DNA of 64,000 bases from Rhynchopus sp. YZ270_cl-10 (GCA_964035575.1 OZ037863.1:908001-972000); one strand, 5' to 3'; positions 52,612 to 62,292 are shown, counted from the stretch's first letter. Numbers and translations: made by a program. Notes: generated by a model from the letters alone, not told the origin.

Positions 52612-53141
52612 ACAGCAGCAAACGTGTAGTTTGCAGCTGAACACCATGGAGGATGCAGGGTGCGCGCACTGAACTGTCCCGTGTGCATTCTGTAGGAGTA
52701 ATAGTTTGCGGTAGGGTAGGGGAGGCGAGGGGTGGTGTATTATGACAGAAGAGAGTTATTAGAGAGTGATGTGGGTTTGCAGTAGGTTCTATTTTTTGCT
52801 GCAATTTCTGCCCGCAGGTGTAGAGGAAAACCGTAGAGCGAGTTTGCGGCTCTATCTGGTAAGGATGCAAAAGAAAAAGGAAAGCGTCTTTCTCTCGTTG
52901 GACAGAATAATGATTTTAGTCGAATAGAAAAATAGAATTAATTGCGTGACACTTTTTGTTTTCAAACCCCACAAGAGACTTCTGCTGCAGTACCAGAACA
53001 TCACCCAAGAGGCACGTTCTGTCAGTACCACTCTGCATGGTTGGGGTCCACCCGATTGGTACACTGGTCATGTACCAACACTGTCACGAACGCTGTTGTA
53101 TTTCAATTCAACTTTGTTTGCATACGCACCATCCTCAGAAG

Positions 53142-53290
53142 GTACGGGTGATCATGCTGAGAGACGACATCGAAAATGCATTCCCGGTGGGCAGGGAGGT
53201 CATCATTTCGAATACCGGATGCAGGTACCGTGCGGATGACTTCCGATCGGAACTTCCTTCCCATGCAATCGTTGATGAATGCTGTGAGGA
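53142..53290 (+). pseudogene. fragment of the SH3-like domain gene (second copy)
   Basis: This matches IMLRDDIENAFPVGREVIIS and the following NTGCRYRADDFRSELPSH, closer to the intact gene at 56655 than the first fragment is. It continues in frame across the LRR leader without a start codon, and the rest of the domain is missing. Confidence 0.75.
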
Positions 53291-53405
53291 TCCTTTGAAA
53301 AGTACAGATTTAGAGCAACCTCTGTGCCTCCACATTTCCTTCTGGTGTAACACTTTGAGGAGCCTTTTCTTTGTTGTTCCTCACCCCACAACACAACAAC
53401 CCACC

Positions 53406-53423
53406 ATGAAGAGATACACATAA
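53406..53423 (+). promoter_or_regulatory. conserved five-codon upstream ORF
   Basis: Same MKRYT ORF, ending 2 bases before the start of array member D. Confidence 0.75.
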
Positions 53424-53425
53424 CA

Positions 53426-54775
53426 ATGGAATTGGTTGTGCAGGGCTTCGGAAAGGAGTACGTGATTGAGGTGGGTGAGAATGACACAAGAGCGACGATG
53501 CGGCAGAAGGTGGCATCTGCATCGGGGTTGCGCGAAGACAGCTTTCGTATGGGTTTTGGAGGGAAGGACGAAGGAGAGGACATCACACAACTCAGTGCTG
53601 GGGACATAGTCGTGTTGGAGAAGACACCGAAATACGAAGCCATAGCAGCACTTCATGCCTTGGGTGAGACGGACATCACAGCAAAAACGTTGAAGAACGT
53701 GAGGGATCCGAAGGTGGCTAGCTTGCTCCTGCAGGCAGAAGTTGCGACTGAGATTCCAAAAGAATTCTTCTCGCGTAGTGCAGTCACGCACATTCATTTC
53801 GGTTGTGCGTCCGATGTGGATGACAACTGTGACACCACACTGCACCTACCTGCATTGCCCTGTGTCACCGCAATTGGCGTCTGCTTCCTCTTCGAGTGCA
53901 CGACGTTATCAACTGTGGATCTCTCCAGCCTGCAAGCTGTCACCGTAATTGGTGACGGGTTCCTCGGCGGGTGCACAGGGTTGTCGACCGTCGATCTTAC
54001 CAGCCTGCAAGCTGTCACCACAATTGGTAACGGGTTCCTCATGCAGTGCACGGCGTTATCAACTGTGGACCTCTCCAGCCTGCGAGCAGTCACCACAATT
54101 GGTGACGGGTTCCTCTTTGGGTGCACGACGTTATCAACTGTGGACCTCTCCAGCCTGCGAGCTGTCACCTCGATTGGTGACGGGTTCCTCTTTGGCACGA
54201 CGTTATCAACTGTGGATCTCCCCAGCCTGCGAGCAGTCACCGTAATTGGTGAAGGGTTCCTCTCCAAATGCACAGGGCTGTTGACCGTCGATCTCACCAG
54301 CCTGCAGGCTGTCACCTCGATTGGTAAATTGTTCCTCATCGAGTGCACGACGTTATCAACTGTGGATCTCTCCAGCCTACGAGCAGTCACCGTAATTGCT
54401 GACGGCTTCCTCTCCAAGTGCACAGGGTTGTTGACCGTCGACCTCTCCGGCTTGCAAGCTGTCACCACAATTGGTAAAGGGTTCCTCGTGCAGTGCACGG
54501 CGTTATCAACTGTGGATCTCTCCAGTCTGCAAGCTGCCACCACAATTGGTGACGGGTTCCTCGCCGGGTGCACAGGGTTGTTGACCGTTGACGTGTCCGG
54601 ACTGCAAGCTGTCACCACAATTGGTGACCACTTTCTGCACGGGTGTCCAGCATTGCAGACGGTACATGGAAAGGACAAATGCAGCAATGCTGTACGCAGC
54701 ATAGTAGGTGACATGGGTGTTGAAGGGAAAGAATTGTATGAAATAGGGAAGAAAAGGAAGCGGGAGTGGGAATAG
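53426..54775 (+). CDS. ubiquitin-like header + LRR protein, array member D
   Basis: 449 residues, 51 fewer than A: two repeats of 25 plus one residue, because one repeat (DGFLFGTTLSTVDL) has lost its Cys codon. Header variants include ENDTRATMRQKV, where the others have DDTIATMRQKV. About 10 repeats. Consecutive repeats 3-5 (GFLFGCTTLSTVDLSSLRAV) look freshly duplicated. The basic C-terminal tail is retained. Confidence 0.85.
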   Translation: MELVVQGFGKEYVIEVGENDTRATMRQKVASASGLREDSFRMGFGGKDEGEDITQLSAGDIVVLEKTPKYEAIAALHALGETDITAKTLKNVRDPKVASLLLQAEVATEIPKEFFSRSAVTHIHFGCASDVDDNCDTTLHLPALPCVTAIGVCFLFECTTLSTVDLSSLQAVTVIGDGFLGGCTGLSTVDLTSLQAVTTIGNGFLMQCTALSTVDLSSLRAVTTIGDGFLFGCTTLSTVDLSSLRAVTSIGDGFLFGTTLSTVDLPSLRAVTVIGEGFLSKCTGLLTVDLTSLQAVTSIGKLFLIECTTLSTVDLSSLRAVTVIADGFLSKCTGLLTVDLSGLQAVTTIGKGFLVQCTALSTVDLSSLQAATTIGDGFLAGCTGLLTVDVSGLQAVTTIGDHFLHGCPALQTVHGKDKCSNAVRSIVGDMGVEGKELYEIGKKRKREWE

Positions 54776-55046
54776 GGTGTTTGATTCTTGGGTTAATGTG
54801 AGGGTCTGGTGGTCTGCTGAGGGGGAAGGGGAAAAGAACAGAGGAAAACAAGCGAAACGAAACGTGGAACGATCCCCACCCAACCTCCTTCCCTCTTTTT
54901 CTTTGGGGAACCTTAAGGTTTGTCTTTTCCTTACATGCAATGTGATTCGAAACCAGCAAAAGCAAGTCAACCACATTTCCTTCTGGCGTAACACTTTGAG
55001 GAGCCTTTTCTTTGTTGTTCCTGACCCCACAACACAACAACCCACC

Positions 55047-55064
55047 ATGAAGAGATACACATAA
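55047..55064 (+). promoter_or_regulatory. conserved five-codon upstream ORF
   Basis: Same MKRYT ORF, ending 2 bases before the start of array member E. Confidence 0.75.
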
Positions 55065-55066
55065 CA

Positions 55067-56269
55067 ATGGAAGTGGTTGTGCAGGGCTTCGGAAAGGAGT
55101 ACGTGATTGAGGTGGGTGAGAATGACACAATAGCGACGATGCGGCAGAAGGTGGCGTCTGCATCGGGGTTGTGCGAAGACAGCTTTCGTATGGGTTTTGG
55201 AGGGAAGGACGAAGGAGAGGACATTACACAACTCAGTGCTGGGGACATAGTCGTGTTGGAGAAGACACCGAAATACGAAGCCATAGCAGCACTTCATGCA
55301 TTGGGTGAGACGGACGTCACAGCAGAAACGTTGAAGAACGTGAGGGATCCGAAGGTGGCTAGCTTGCTCCTGCAGGCAGAAGTTGCGACTGAGATTCCAA
55401 AAGAATTCTTCTCGCGTAGTGCAGTCACGCACATTCGTTTCGGTTGTGCGTCCGATGTGGATGACAACTGTGACACCACACTGCACCTGCCTGCATTGCC
55501 CTGTGTCACCGCAATTGGCGTCTGCTTCCTCTTCGAGTGCACGGCGTTATCAACTGTGGATCTCTCCAGCCTGCAAGCTGTCACCGTAATTGGTGACGGG
55601 TTCCTCGCCGGGTGCACAGGGTTGTCGACCGTCGACCTCTCCGGCTTGCAAGCTGTCACCACAATTGGTGAAGAGTTCCTCTTTCAGTGCACGGCGTTAT
55701 CAACTGTGGATCTCCCCAGCCTGCAAGCTGTCACCTCGATTAGTGAAGGATTCCTCTCCAAGTGTACAGGGTTGTCGACCGTCGATCTCTCCAGCCTACG
55801 AGCAGTCACCTCGATTGGTGACGGGTTCCTCTTTGGGTGCAGGACGTTATCAACTGTGGACCTCTCCAGCCTACGAGCAGTCACCGTAATTGCTGACGGG
55901 TTCCTCGCCGCGTGCACAGGGTTGTCGACCGTCGATCTCTCCGGCTTGCAAGCTGTCACCACAATTGGTGAAGCGTTCCTCTTTCAGTGCATGACGTTAT
56001 CAACTGTGGATCTCTCCAGCCTGCGAGCAGTCACCACAATTGGTAAGGGGATGCTCTCCAAGTGCACGGCGTTGTCGACCGTCGACGTGTCCGGACTGCA
56101 AGCTGTCACCACAATTGGTGACCACTTTCTGCACAAGTGTCCAGCATTGCGCGCGGTACATGGAAAGGACAAATGCAGCAATGCTGTACGCAGCATAGTA
56201 GGTGACATGGGTGTTGAAGGGAAAGAATTGTATGAAATAGGGAAGAAAAGGAAGCGGGAGTGGGAATAG
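55067..56269 (+). CDS. ubiquitin-like header + LRR protein, array member E
   Basis: 400 residues, exactly 100 (four repeats) shorter than A. Header as in A (MEVVVQGFGKEYVIEVGEND). About 8 repeats, several unique to this copy (AVTTIGEEFLFQCTALSTVD, AVTSISEGFLSKCTGLSTVD) mixed with blocks shared with A (the final KGMLSKCTALSTVDVSGLQA block). Tail as in the others. It has the most repeat variants of its own. Confidence 0.85.
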   Translation: MEVVVQGFGKEYVIEVGENDTIATMRQKVASASGLCEDSFRMGFGGKDEGEDITQLSAGDIVVLEKTPKYEAIAALHALGETDVTAETLKNVRDPKVASLLLQAEVATEIPKEFFSRSAVTHIRFGCASDVDDNCDTTLHLPALPCVTAIGVCFLFECTALSTVDLSSLQAVTVIGDGFLAGCTGLSTVDLSGLQAVTTIGEEFLFQCTALSTVDLPSLQAVTSISEGFLSKCTGLSTVDLSSLRAVTSIGDGFLFGCRTLSTVDLSSLRAVTVIADGFLAACTGLSTVDLSGLQAVTTIGEAFLFQCMTLSTVDLSSLRAVTTIGKGMLSKCTALSTVDVSGLQAVTTIGDHFLHKCPALRAVHGKDKCSNAVRSIVGDMGVEGKELYEIGKKRKREWE

Positions 56270-56654
56270 GGTGTTTGATTCTTGGGTTAATGTGAGGGTC
56301 TGGTGGTCTGCTGAGGGGGAAGGGGAAAAGAACAGAGGAAAACAAGCGAAACGAAACGTGGAACGATCCCCACCCAACCTCCTTCCCTTTTTTTATTTGG
56401 GGAACTTTAAGGTTTGTCTTTTCCGTACATGCAATGTGATTCGAAACAAACAAAAATGCGACAAGTATTTTACCCTGAATCACGATTGTCCAAAGACCAC
56501 ACCGCAAGCAAGGAGCATGAGAACTAGGCAAACAATTATAATAACAGTATGAACGTGATACTTTTTTCTGTCCCACCAGAGACTTGATTTTTCTTTTGCA
56601 CAGACTAACACAGGCAGGTTCTGTCAGTACCACAGCAGAGCCGTACACAACACC

Positions 56655-57227
56655 ATGGCTGCGTCAGCTCCACCCTGCCTGGACAGCACTGCTCCACGGG
56701 AAGGCGACCGTGTGAAGATCGTGAACACCGAGCAAAGGTGTGCAGACACAAACCTCGAGGGCTACGACCACATGACGTTTGTTGACGAGGTCACGCTGGG
56801 CTCATTCGCAAGGTTGCTTGCTGTGACGCAGCACCCCAAGGACAAAGAGATGCAGGTGTTCATTGTGCAGTTCGATGAAGGTTGCATGCAGTGCGCGATC
56901 ATGCTGAGAGACGGCATCGAAAATGCATTCCCGGTGGGCAGGGAGGTCATCATTTCAAATGCCGGATGCAGGTACCGTGCGGATGACTTCCGATCGGTGT
57001 TCCCCGACAACACAATCGTTGATGAATGCGACGAGGGCGATACTGGCGTGATCCTGCGCGTGAAGCCGCACTTCAAGCGAGCGAGTCTGCCCGTCTACCT
57101 TGTAGCAGTCGACGGATATCTCGATTGCGTGGTGATGAACGACAAGGGGCTGTCCCAGAGAGAAGTGGAGGAACCCAAGGAACACACCGCAAGTGAGGAT
57201 GAGGACGAGGACGAGGATGAGAACTAG
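56655..57227 (+). CDS. duplicated SH3-like barrel protein without header, array member F
   Basis: 190 residues starting MAASAPPCLDSTAPREGDRV. It is the intact, header-less relative of member C and the probable source of the two pseudogene fragments. From GDRVKIVN onward it is almost identical to C, except for a few sites (LEGYDHMT, CMQCAIML, RVKPHFKRAS) and a longer acidic tail (SEDEDEDEDEN). Its leader does not contain the MKRYT ORF; upstream, the spacer unit R ends at about 56450. It probably represents the parental gene from which the barrel was captured by a header. Confidence 0.8.
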   Translation: MAASAPPCLDSTAPREGDRVKIVNTEQRCADTNLEGYDHMTFVDEVTLGSFARLLAVTQHPKDKEMQVFIVQFDEGCMQCAIMLRDGIENAFPVGREVIISNAGCRYRADDFRSVFPDNTIVDECDEGDTGVILRVKPHFKRASLPVYLVAVDGYLDCVVMNDKGLSQREVEEPKEHTASEDEDEDEDEN

Positions 57228-57703
57228 ACAGCAGCAAACGTGTAGTTTGCAGTTGAACACCATGGTGTAGCGAACTGTCCCGTAGTGGGCACCAGATACA
57301 GCGCTCACGCACCTCAGCACATCGTGGACACACTCTGCACAGAGGCAACTGCTGCACATCACCCTGGGTGGAACAGAAGCCTGCAGACAAAACACTTTGC
57401 GGATTTTTCACTTTTTTTTTTGCTTTTCTGCGAGAAAACGGATTTTTGCGGGTTTGCTGTGTATACACACGGTGCACCACCCGCCATTCTGTCACACCAT
57501 TTTTTGGCCTGTGAAATAGTACCCTATAGTATACACAATACCCCCTCCTCCCCAACCTTGAGACAACCCCCGCAAACCCCCATTCCAATGCACTAACCTC
57601 TCCCAGGCGTACACGACGTTCTTATACTTCGCGGGTCACGCTTTATTCGAAAAAATAAACCTTTTTTGGAGAACGGTATAAAAAAACAAAAAACAAATAA
57701 ACG
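57228..57703. other. intergenic region, nothing recognised
   Basis: Non-coding. The first 40 bases match the sequence after member C (CAGCAGCAAACGTGTAGTTT), i.e. the shared 3' flank of the barrel module. The rest is unremarkable; CTAACCTCTCCCAG lies about 97 bases before the next start codon. Confidence 0.5.
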
Positions 57704-59486
57704 ATGCCTTCTGATGAGTTTTATGAAAATGAATTTGAAGCCTTGGTGCCACACCCGCCGGTTGCTGCGCACAACGTACCGTCACCTCCTGCACGGCCTC
57801 CTGAGGGCTTGGATGAGGACGTTATGACGCCTGAAACGTCACCACTACACGAGTATGGACGTCTGGACCTGGATAACGCGGTGTTCGAACCGGATGATTT
57901 TTTTATGGCAGCGGCACAGAACAAAGGGATTGTTGACGTGGAGAGAGAGTTTGCACCGAAGGTGTTGTCAGATTTTTTTCACGGTCTTGCCAAGACCTCG
58001 GCAGACCTGGCTTCGCAGATTGCCGCAAAACGGTTGGCATCGTATGAATTTTCTCGATCCCGCAAAATGGCATTGGTTCTTCGAGAGCGCGAACGCCTCA
58101 TCCGTATTGAGCTTTCTTCACGCCAAGATCAGCATACACATCATACCCCCCCTTCACAGCATTCACGCAGCTCTTCTCGGGGGAATAAATATTTGGAGAA
58201 AGGGGTAGCGTCGTTGCGGCCTCCTGCGCTTGCTGTTCCGGCGAGCCAGACGGATTCTTTGGAGTTATGGCGTGAAAAATTGAGGTTTACTCAGACGCAA
58301 GAGGCAAAGAATACTAGAGCAAAGTTTTTTAGGGAGAAGAGGACACATGATGAAGGGGCGAGGCAGGAGGCGGCGTACAATGAGATGCGTATAAGGCATT
58401 TGGTGACGTCGGTGCAGCAGAGAGAGTTGGAGAGATTGAATGAAGGTGTGGCGGTGGAGAGGCACAAAAGGTATGAGCACGCTCGGAGGGTGCGGCAGGC
58501 AATGCGAGCAGAGTGGCAGGCAGCGTCGCAGGCAAAGAGCAACACCCTAGAAGGCAAACAGACCAACGTCGAAGCGCACCTCCAACACCTCGTGTCAGCG
58601 CGCCGCAGCGAAACGACACACCGTGCAGCCCTCAGAGAACAGCGCATTAAAAACGCGGAGCTCGTCCGCCGATACACAGACGAACAGCGTGACCGTGCCC
58701 TCGAAGAGAAAAGCGACAAACGCAATGAAGTAGGCAAACGCAAAATGGACCTCGAAGCAGGGCGTATGCTAGCGCTTCGTCATAAGAGAGAGCTGCAGGA
58801 GGCCTACTCAAAGCAGGTCGTTGCAACCAGCGCAAAGATGTCAGAGCTAAAGGCGTCTGAGGTTTGCACATTTTTTTTATCTGTAGAACTGCATGGTTGG
58901 GGGTCCACCCCCCGGTCATACCAAAGGTACACTGTTCACGAGCAGAAGTCAACCTTTTTTAGCCGTCAGGGGTACTTTTCTGCCACTCTAATCAAACCCT
59001 CAAATTAACTAACAGATTGTTGAAAAACACCAACGCAAGGAGTGTCGCAGTGATGTGCTCCGGCATGATGGTTCACAGGATTCGACATGGCGTGGCGAAG
59101 CTTTGGCTGCGTCGAACCAGATGCGGCGGGACAAGGTGCAGCACTACAAGACTATGCTGACTGCGCAGGCAGAGGAGGGACAGCGAGCGCGTGCCGAGCA
59201 TAAGGAGCAGACGCTCACGACGGCGGAGGCGACCAGGGGCAGGCGCACCTCACTGCGCCAAGAAACGCTGCGTCTCTCGCAGGAGCGCCGCAACGAGACC
59301 CGCCAGCGTGTCTACAACGAACAGGAGCAGCTCCGACGCCAGCTCGAGGGGCAGCTCCAGGAGAAGTACCAACAGAAGGAGCAACGTCTCGCAGAGCTTG
59401 CATGCCTCAAGCGTGGCCTAGCGGCAGCTGCGAACTGCTCTTCTGCAGTGACAACCCTTAGAGCGGATGAGGTTCCCGTTGTTTGA
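57704..59486 (+). CDS. coiled-coil protein, axonemal type (two exons)
   Basis: Exons 57704-58861 and 59016-59486 in phase 0 (TCTGAG|GTTTGC ... AACAG|ATTGTT), giving 542 residues. Residues 1-120 are acidic and disordered. From about 125 to the end the chain is predicted helical, with dense Arg/Glu/Lys/Gln and repeated RxxE patterns (ERERLIRIELSSRQ, QREVERLN-like, LRRQLEGQLQEKYQQKEQR). The helix runs straight across the splice junction, which supports the join. Composition resembles the protein at 10210 and TPH-type flagellar proteins; the role is inferred. The 154-nt intron carries a family-C repeat. Confidence 0.8.
58885..58960 (+). repeat. family-C repeat inside an intron
   Basis: GAACTGCATGGTTGGGGGTC, CACCCCCCGGTCATACCAAA and GGTACACTGTTCACGAGCAG lie within the intron 58862-59015 of the coiled-coil gene. 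The repeat fills about half of the intron, which has little other sequence. Confidence 0.85.
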
Positions 59487-60394
59487 AATTTCATAAAATC
59501 ACGCCAGTTTTGGTTTTGTAGAAGAAAAAGCGGCAAAAGCGCGAATTTTTTTTGCATTTCCGGAACAATTCCAACAAAATTTTTAGCACTTCAGTTTTTT
59601 TACCAATTATTTGCCTGTACTCGAAGGGGGTTGCCTAGGTTGCCTCCCTCCGACCTTACACTATGCCCCTATGACCTATACATTGTTTACACAAATGGTT
59701 CTTTGATTATTTTGCCCTCATGCTTTCAGTTAACAATTTGACAACAAAAAAAAGGAAATGCGTCTTCATCTTTTCCCGTATCTCTCCCTATCTGTCTCTG
59801 TATCGAGAGCCTTCCCTTCTCTCTCCTCGTTGTTTTCTTCAGGTTCGTTTGTTTTGGTTTCCAGGTCGTGTAGTGTCTTTTTATGGATCTTTCCCTTACC
59901 ACCCACACACCCTGACCTGTCTAAATTCCACGGCCCTCAGTGCAGTGCACCAGATTAGTGTCCAGACCCACGTGTAGTTTACTTCTATTCGTATGTATTC
60001 CCAGATGAGGTTCGCGTTGTTTCCCAGTTGGTGCACATGTGCACCCTGTCATTCCCGACGATCAGCAGCACATCAACGTACCAGGATTCTGTGACCGCTC
60101 ATCCGCTTCGAAAGAGTCTACCCATCGTAGTTATGTTTGTTTCAACAAAACGCAGGGGGTCGGGTTTAAGCATAGGATTCTGTCGTCTCTGCGAAGATAC
60201 ACTCGCCAGCGGGGGGAAGTCTTCATTGTCTCCATTCTCCTCTTCAGATTCGTCCGTTTTGGTTTCCAGCTCTGTGTCTTTTTATGGATCTATTACCACC
60301 TCACACACCCATCCTACAGAACGAAAGGGGGGGAAGGAAAAAAGGAGTGCATCTTCGGGTGTCCACACATACATAAAAAAGTCACAAAAGCATT
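59487..60394. other. intergenic region with a direct repeat
   Basis: Non-coding. Bases about 59837-59915 and 60240-60312 are diverged direct copies (TTTTGGTTTCCAG, then GTGTCTTTTTATGGATCT and a CACACACCC patch). The TACGTT/CGATGATC stretch around 60058 has no open frame of note. Confidence 0.5.
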
Positions 60395-62292
60395 ATGCCC
60401 ATCACCGATCTCGACGATTTCTCAGATGGGGAGACGGTATGAGATGCTAACACCCCCCATCTTTGCCGATACCAAAGCAAAGCCCCCGACAGTGACGCTG
60501 ATAAACTTTTCGTTGGATGCAAACCATAAAAATGGATTGGACCACATGGTTGAAGCCCACCCCCCGGTACAGCCGGTCATTGTACCAAAGGTACACAATA
60601 GCATTGCATTTCAAAGGCAACTTTCTACACCGGATGGTTCATCTTTACAAACCTTTCTTTTCAAAGACTCATCTCCTTTTTTCCCCCTCTCACCTCAAAC
60701 AGTTCTCCCACGTCTCTTCTGACGTATCGATTGGGGCGATTGACGCGGCAGACTTTGAGGATGGAGTACCAGACTATGACCTTCCTAACTTGGCGAAGCA
60801 GGCGGAGCTGTGGAACCCTCTTGAGACCGGAAGCAATGCCACCTCGACGGAACTGATTGCGGCAGAGCTGTTCCGTGAGGACGACGACCTAGGCTCCATC
60901 CCCGACTATGAGAGCTATGTAGGTTACGCCGTGCTGCCGTACGCAGAGGCCTCCGACGGCGACGAACCCGAGCCCTCCATCCAAACAAAGGTTCCCAAAG
61001 CAAACAAAGACTCCGCCACCTCGCAGAACCTTGCCGTCATCGAACGCCTCACAGAAAAGATCATTGAGAGAGGCGGCATATTCTCCGCTGATATGTGTTT
61101 CATTGATTTCGAATGCGCAGCATCTCTTTCGGCGCAATGCTCCTTACCCTGTGAGGTTGGAATCACACGATGCAATTTGAGTCTCAACAATCTCCTTTCA
61201 AAGCACGAAGCTGGGTTGGTCAACACATTGCATCGTCTCCAAGACGACGAGCGGAACACCGATATGAGAGATCTTGAGCTCGAAAGAGAGCAGGAAGCAA
61301 TTCACGAACAGTTGACTGCATTGGGCACACCACAGCTGGATGATCATTGGTTTCAACGTGTCATGCACCCAGGGGTTGCGTCCGAGAAGACGCAGCTAAC
61401 AGGGTCCGTTATGATGCTCGAATGTCATGGCATTCCTCTTGAAGGCATTACCGGGGCTGCATCAAGCAGGGAGGAGTTGTTTTCAATTTTGGAACGGATC
61501 GAATCGTTGATCGGAGTGCCTTCACTCCGTCTTGCAAAGCATTCTGAGGCAAATCGGCATTTTGCTCCTCCATCTGGAAACGAATGTAAGGCGCTTCTCT
61601 TTGGATACAACGTTGCGATTGAGCGCGCCTCGCTGAATTCGTTGTGCATGCGGGCAAGGGATATGGATGGATTGGGTCCGTTCCGGTTTACTACCCCGGT
61701 ATATGACGCAGCGCATCTGCTACAATCGTTTCATTTGTTGAACTTCAAGGCCTCCCCTGACAGGGAGGAACCCTTTAAATTGTTGAGCGCACGCTGTATT
61801 GAAGGATTGGAACTTTGGCTGCAACGTCCTGATATCCATCTGGTGTGCGCTGCACCATGCAAATACCACGCCTTCTTGGCACGCCGGGCCGACAAAATAA
61901 TGGAAAGCGGATCCATCTTCCACTGCGCCCTCGAAGACACCATGGCATTCCCAGAACGACTCCGTTTTGTCCTTTCACGGTATTTCCCTCGACTAACGGA
62001 AGGTGTAGTGTTTAGACATGCTCTCCCCAACGAACCCTGGCCTACACTGCCTGCAAAGAGGGGTACAACCGACGCAGCGAACACAAAACGTAGTCTTGAC
62101 GATTTGAGCAACCTCGCGGGGATCGAGATGAAGGACATCACCCCAAAGCACTGGGCAGGGGAGGGAAGAGCAGATGTCTTCAACGCAATTCAACGTTCCA
62201 TCGCAGAAGGGAATGTCGAAGCGGCAGGGCGGCTTACGCTCTCATGGGTGCAAATTCTCTCTTCAAACGTCTTTGATGAGTATTTGTGCTGA
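60395..62292 (+). CDS. Maelstrom-like (MAEL/RNase H-fold) protein (two exons)
   Basis: Exon 1 is 60395-60436 (MPITDLDDFSDGET) and exon 2 is 60703-62292, phase 0 (GTATGA...AAACAG), giving 543 residues. Reading exon 2 upstream would run into a family-C repeat, so the short first exon is preferred. The N-terminal ~130 residues are acidic and disordered. The domain begins MCFIDFECAASLSAQCSLPC with a DxE pair (about D149/E151) as in DnaQ-type exonucleases, then CEVGI (E165) and MHPG...CHGIPLEGI. Near the C-terminus are CKYH (C400, H403) and HCALED (C422). E-C-H-C is the zinc set of animal Maelstrom domains. No HMG box is present. Maelstrom acts in piRNA silencing in animals; a small-RNA or RNase role here is inferred by homology. 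Confidence 0.65.
60525..60640 (+). repeat. family-C repeat inside an intron
   Basis: AAATGGATTGGACCACATGG, then CCACCCCCCGGTACAGCCGG and TCATTGTACCAAAGGTACAC lie inside intron 60437-60702, followed by a GGTTCATCTTTACAAACC hairpin-module fragment. Together they make up most of the intron. Confidence 0.85.

Larger units (their letters stand above)
52681..53425 (+). repeat. segmental duplication unit S (second copy)
   Basis: Copy of 47743-48522, starting GTGTGCATTCTGTAGGAGTA. It carries orphaned last codons of the MORN gene, the G-run series, a family-C repeat (53031-53125), an SH3-like pseudogene fragment and the LRR leader. It is slightly shorter than the first copy, mainly in the G-run area and near the pseudogene end. 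Confidence 0.85.

Noticed and set aside
49200-56208. Long antisense frames (up to ~350 codons) across the LRR array
   Set aside because: They follow the 75-nt period of the LRR repeats, which happens to lack stops on the other strand. The plus-strand proteins have a coherent header, repeats and cap.
48523-56269. CRISPR-like or satellite reading of the 75-nt repeats
   Set aside because: The repeats are in-frame coding LRR units with third-position variation, without spacers.
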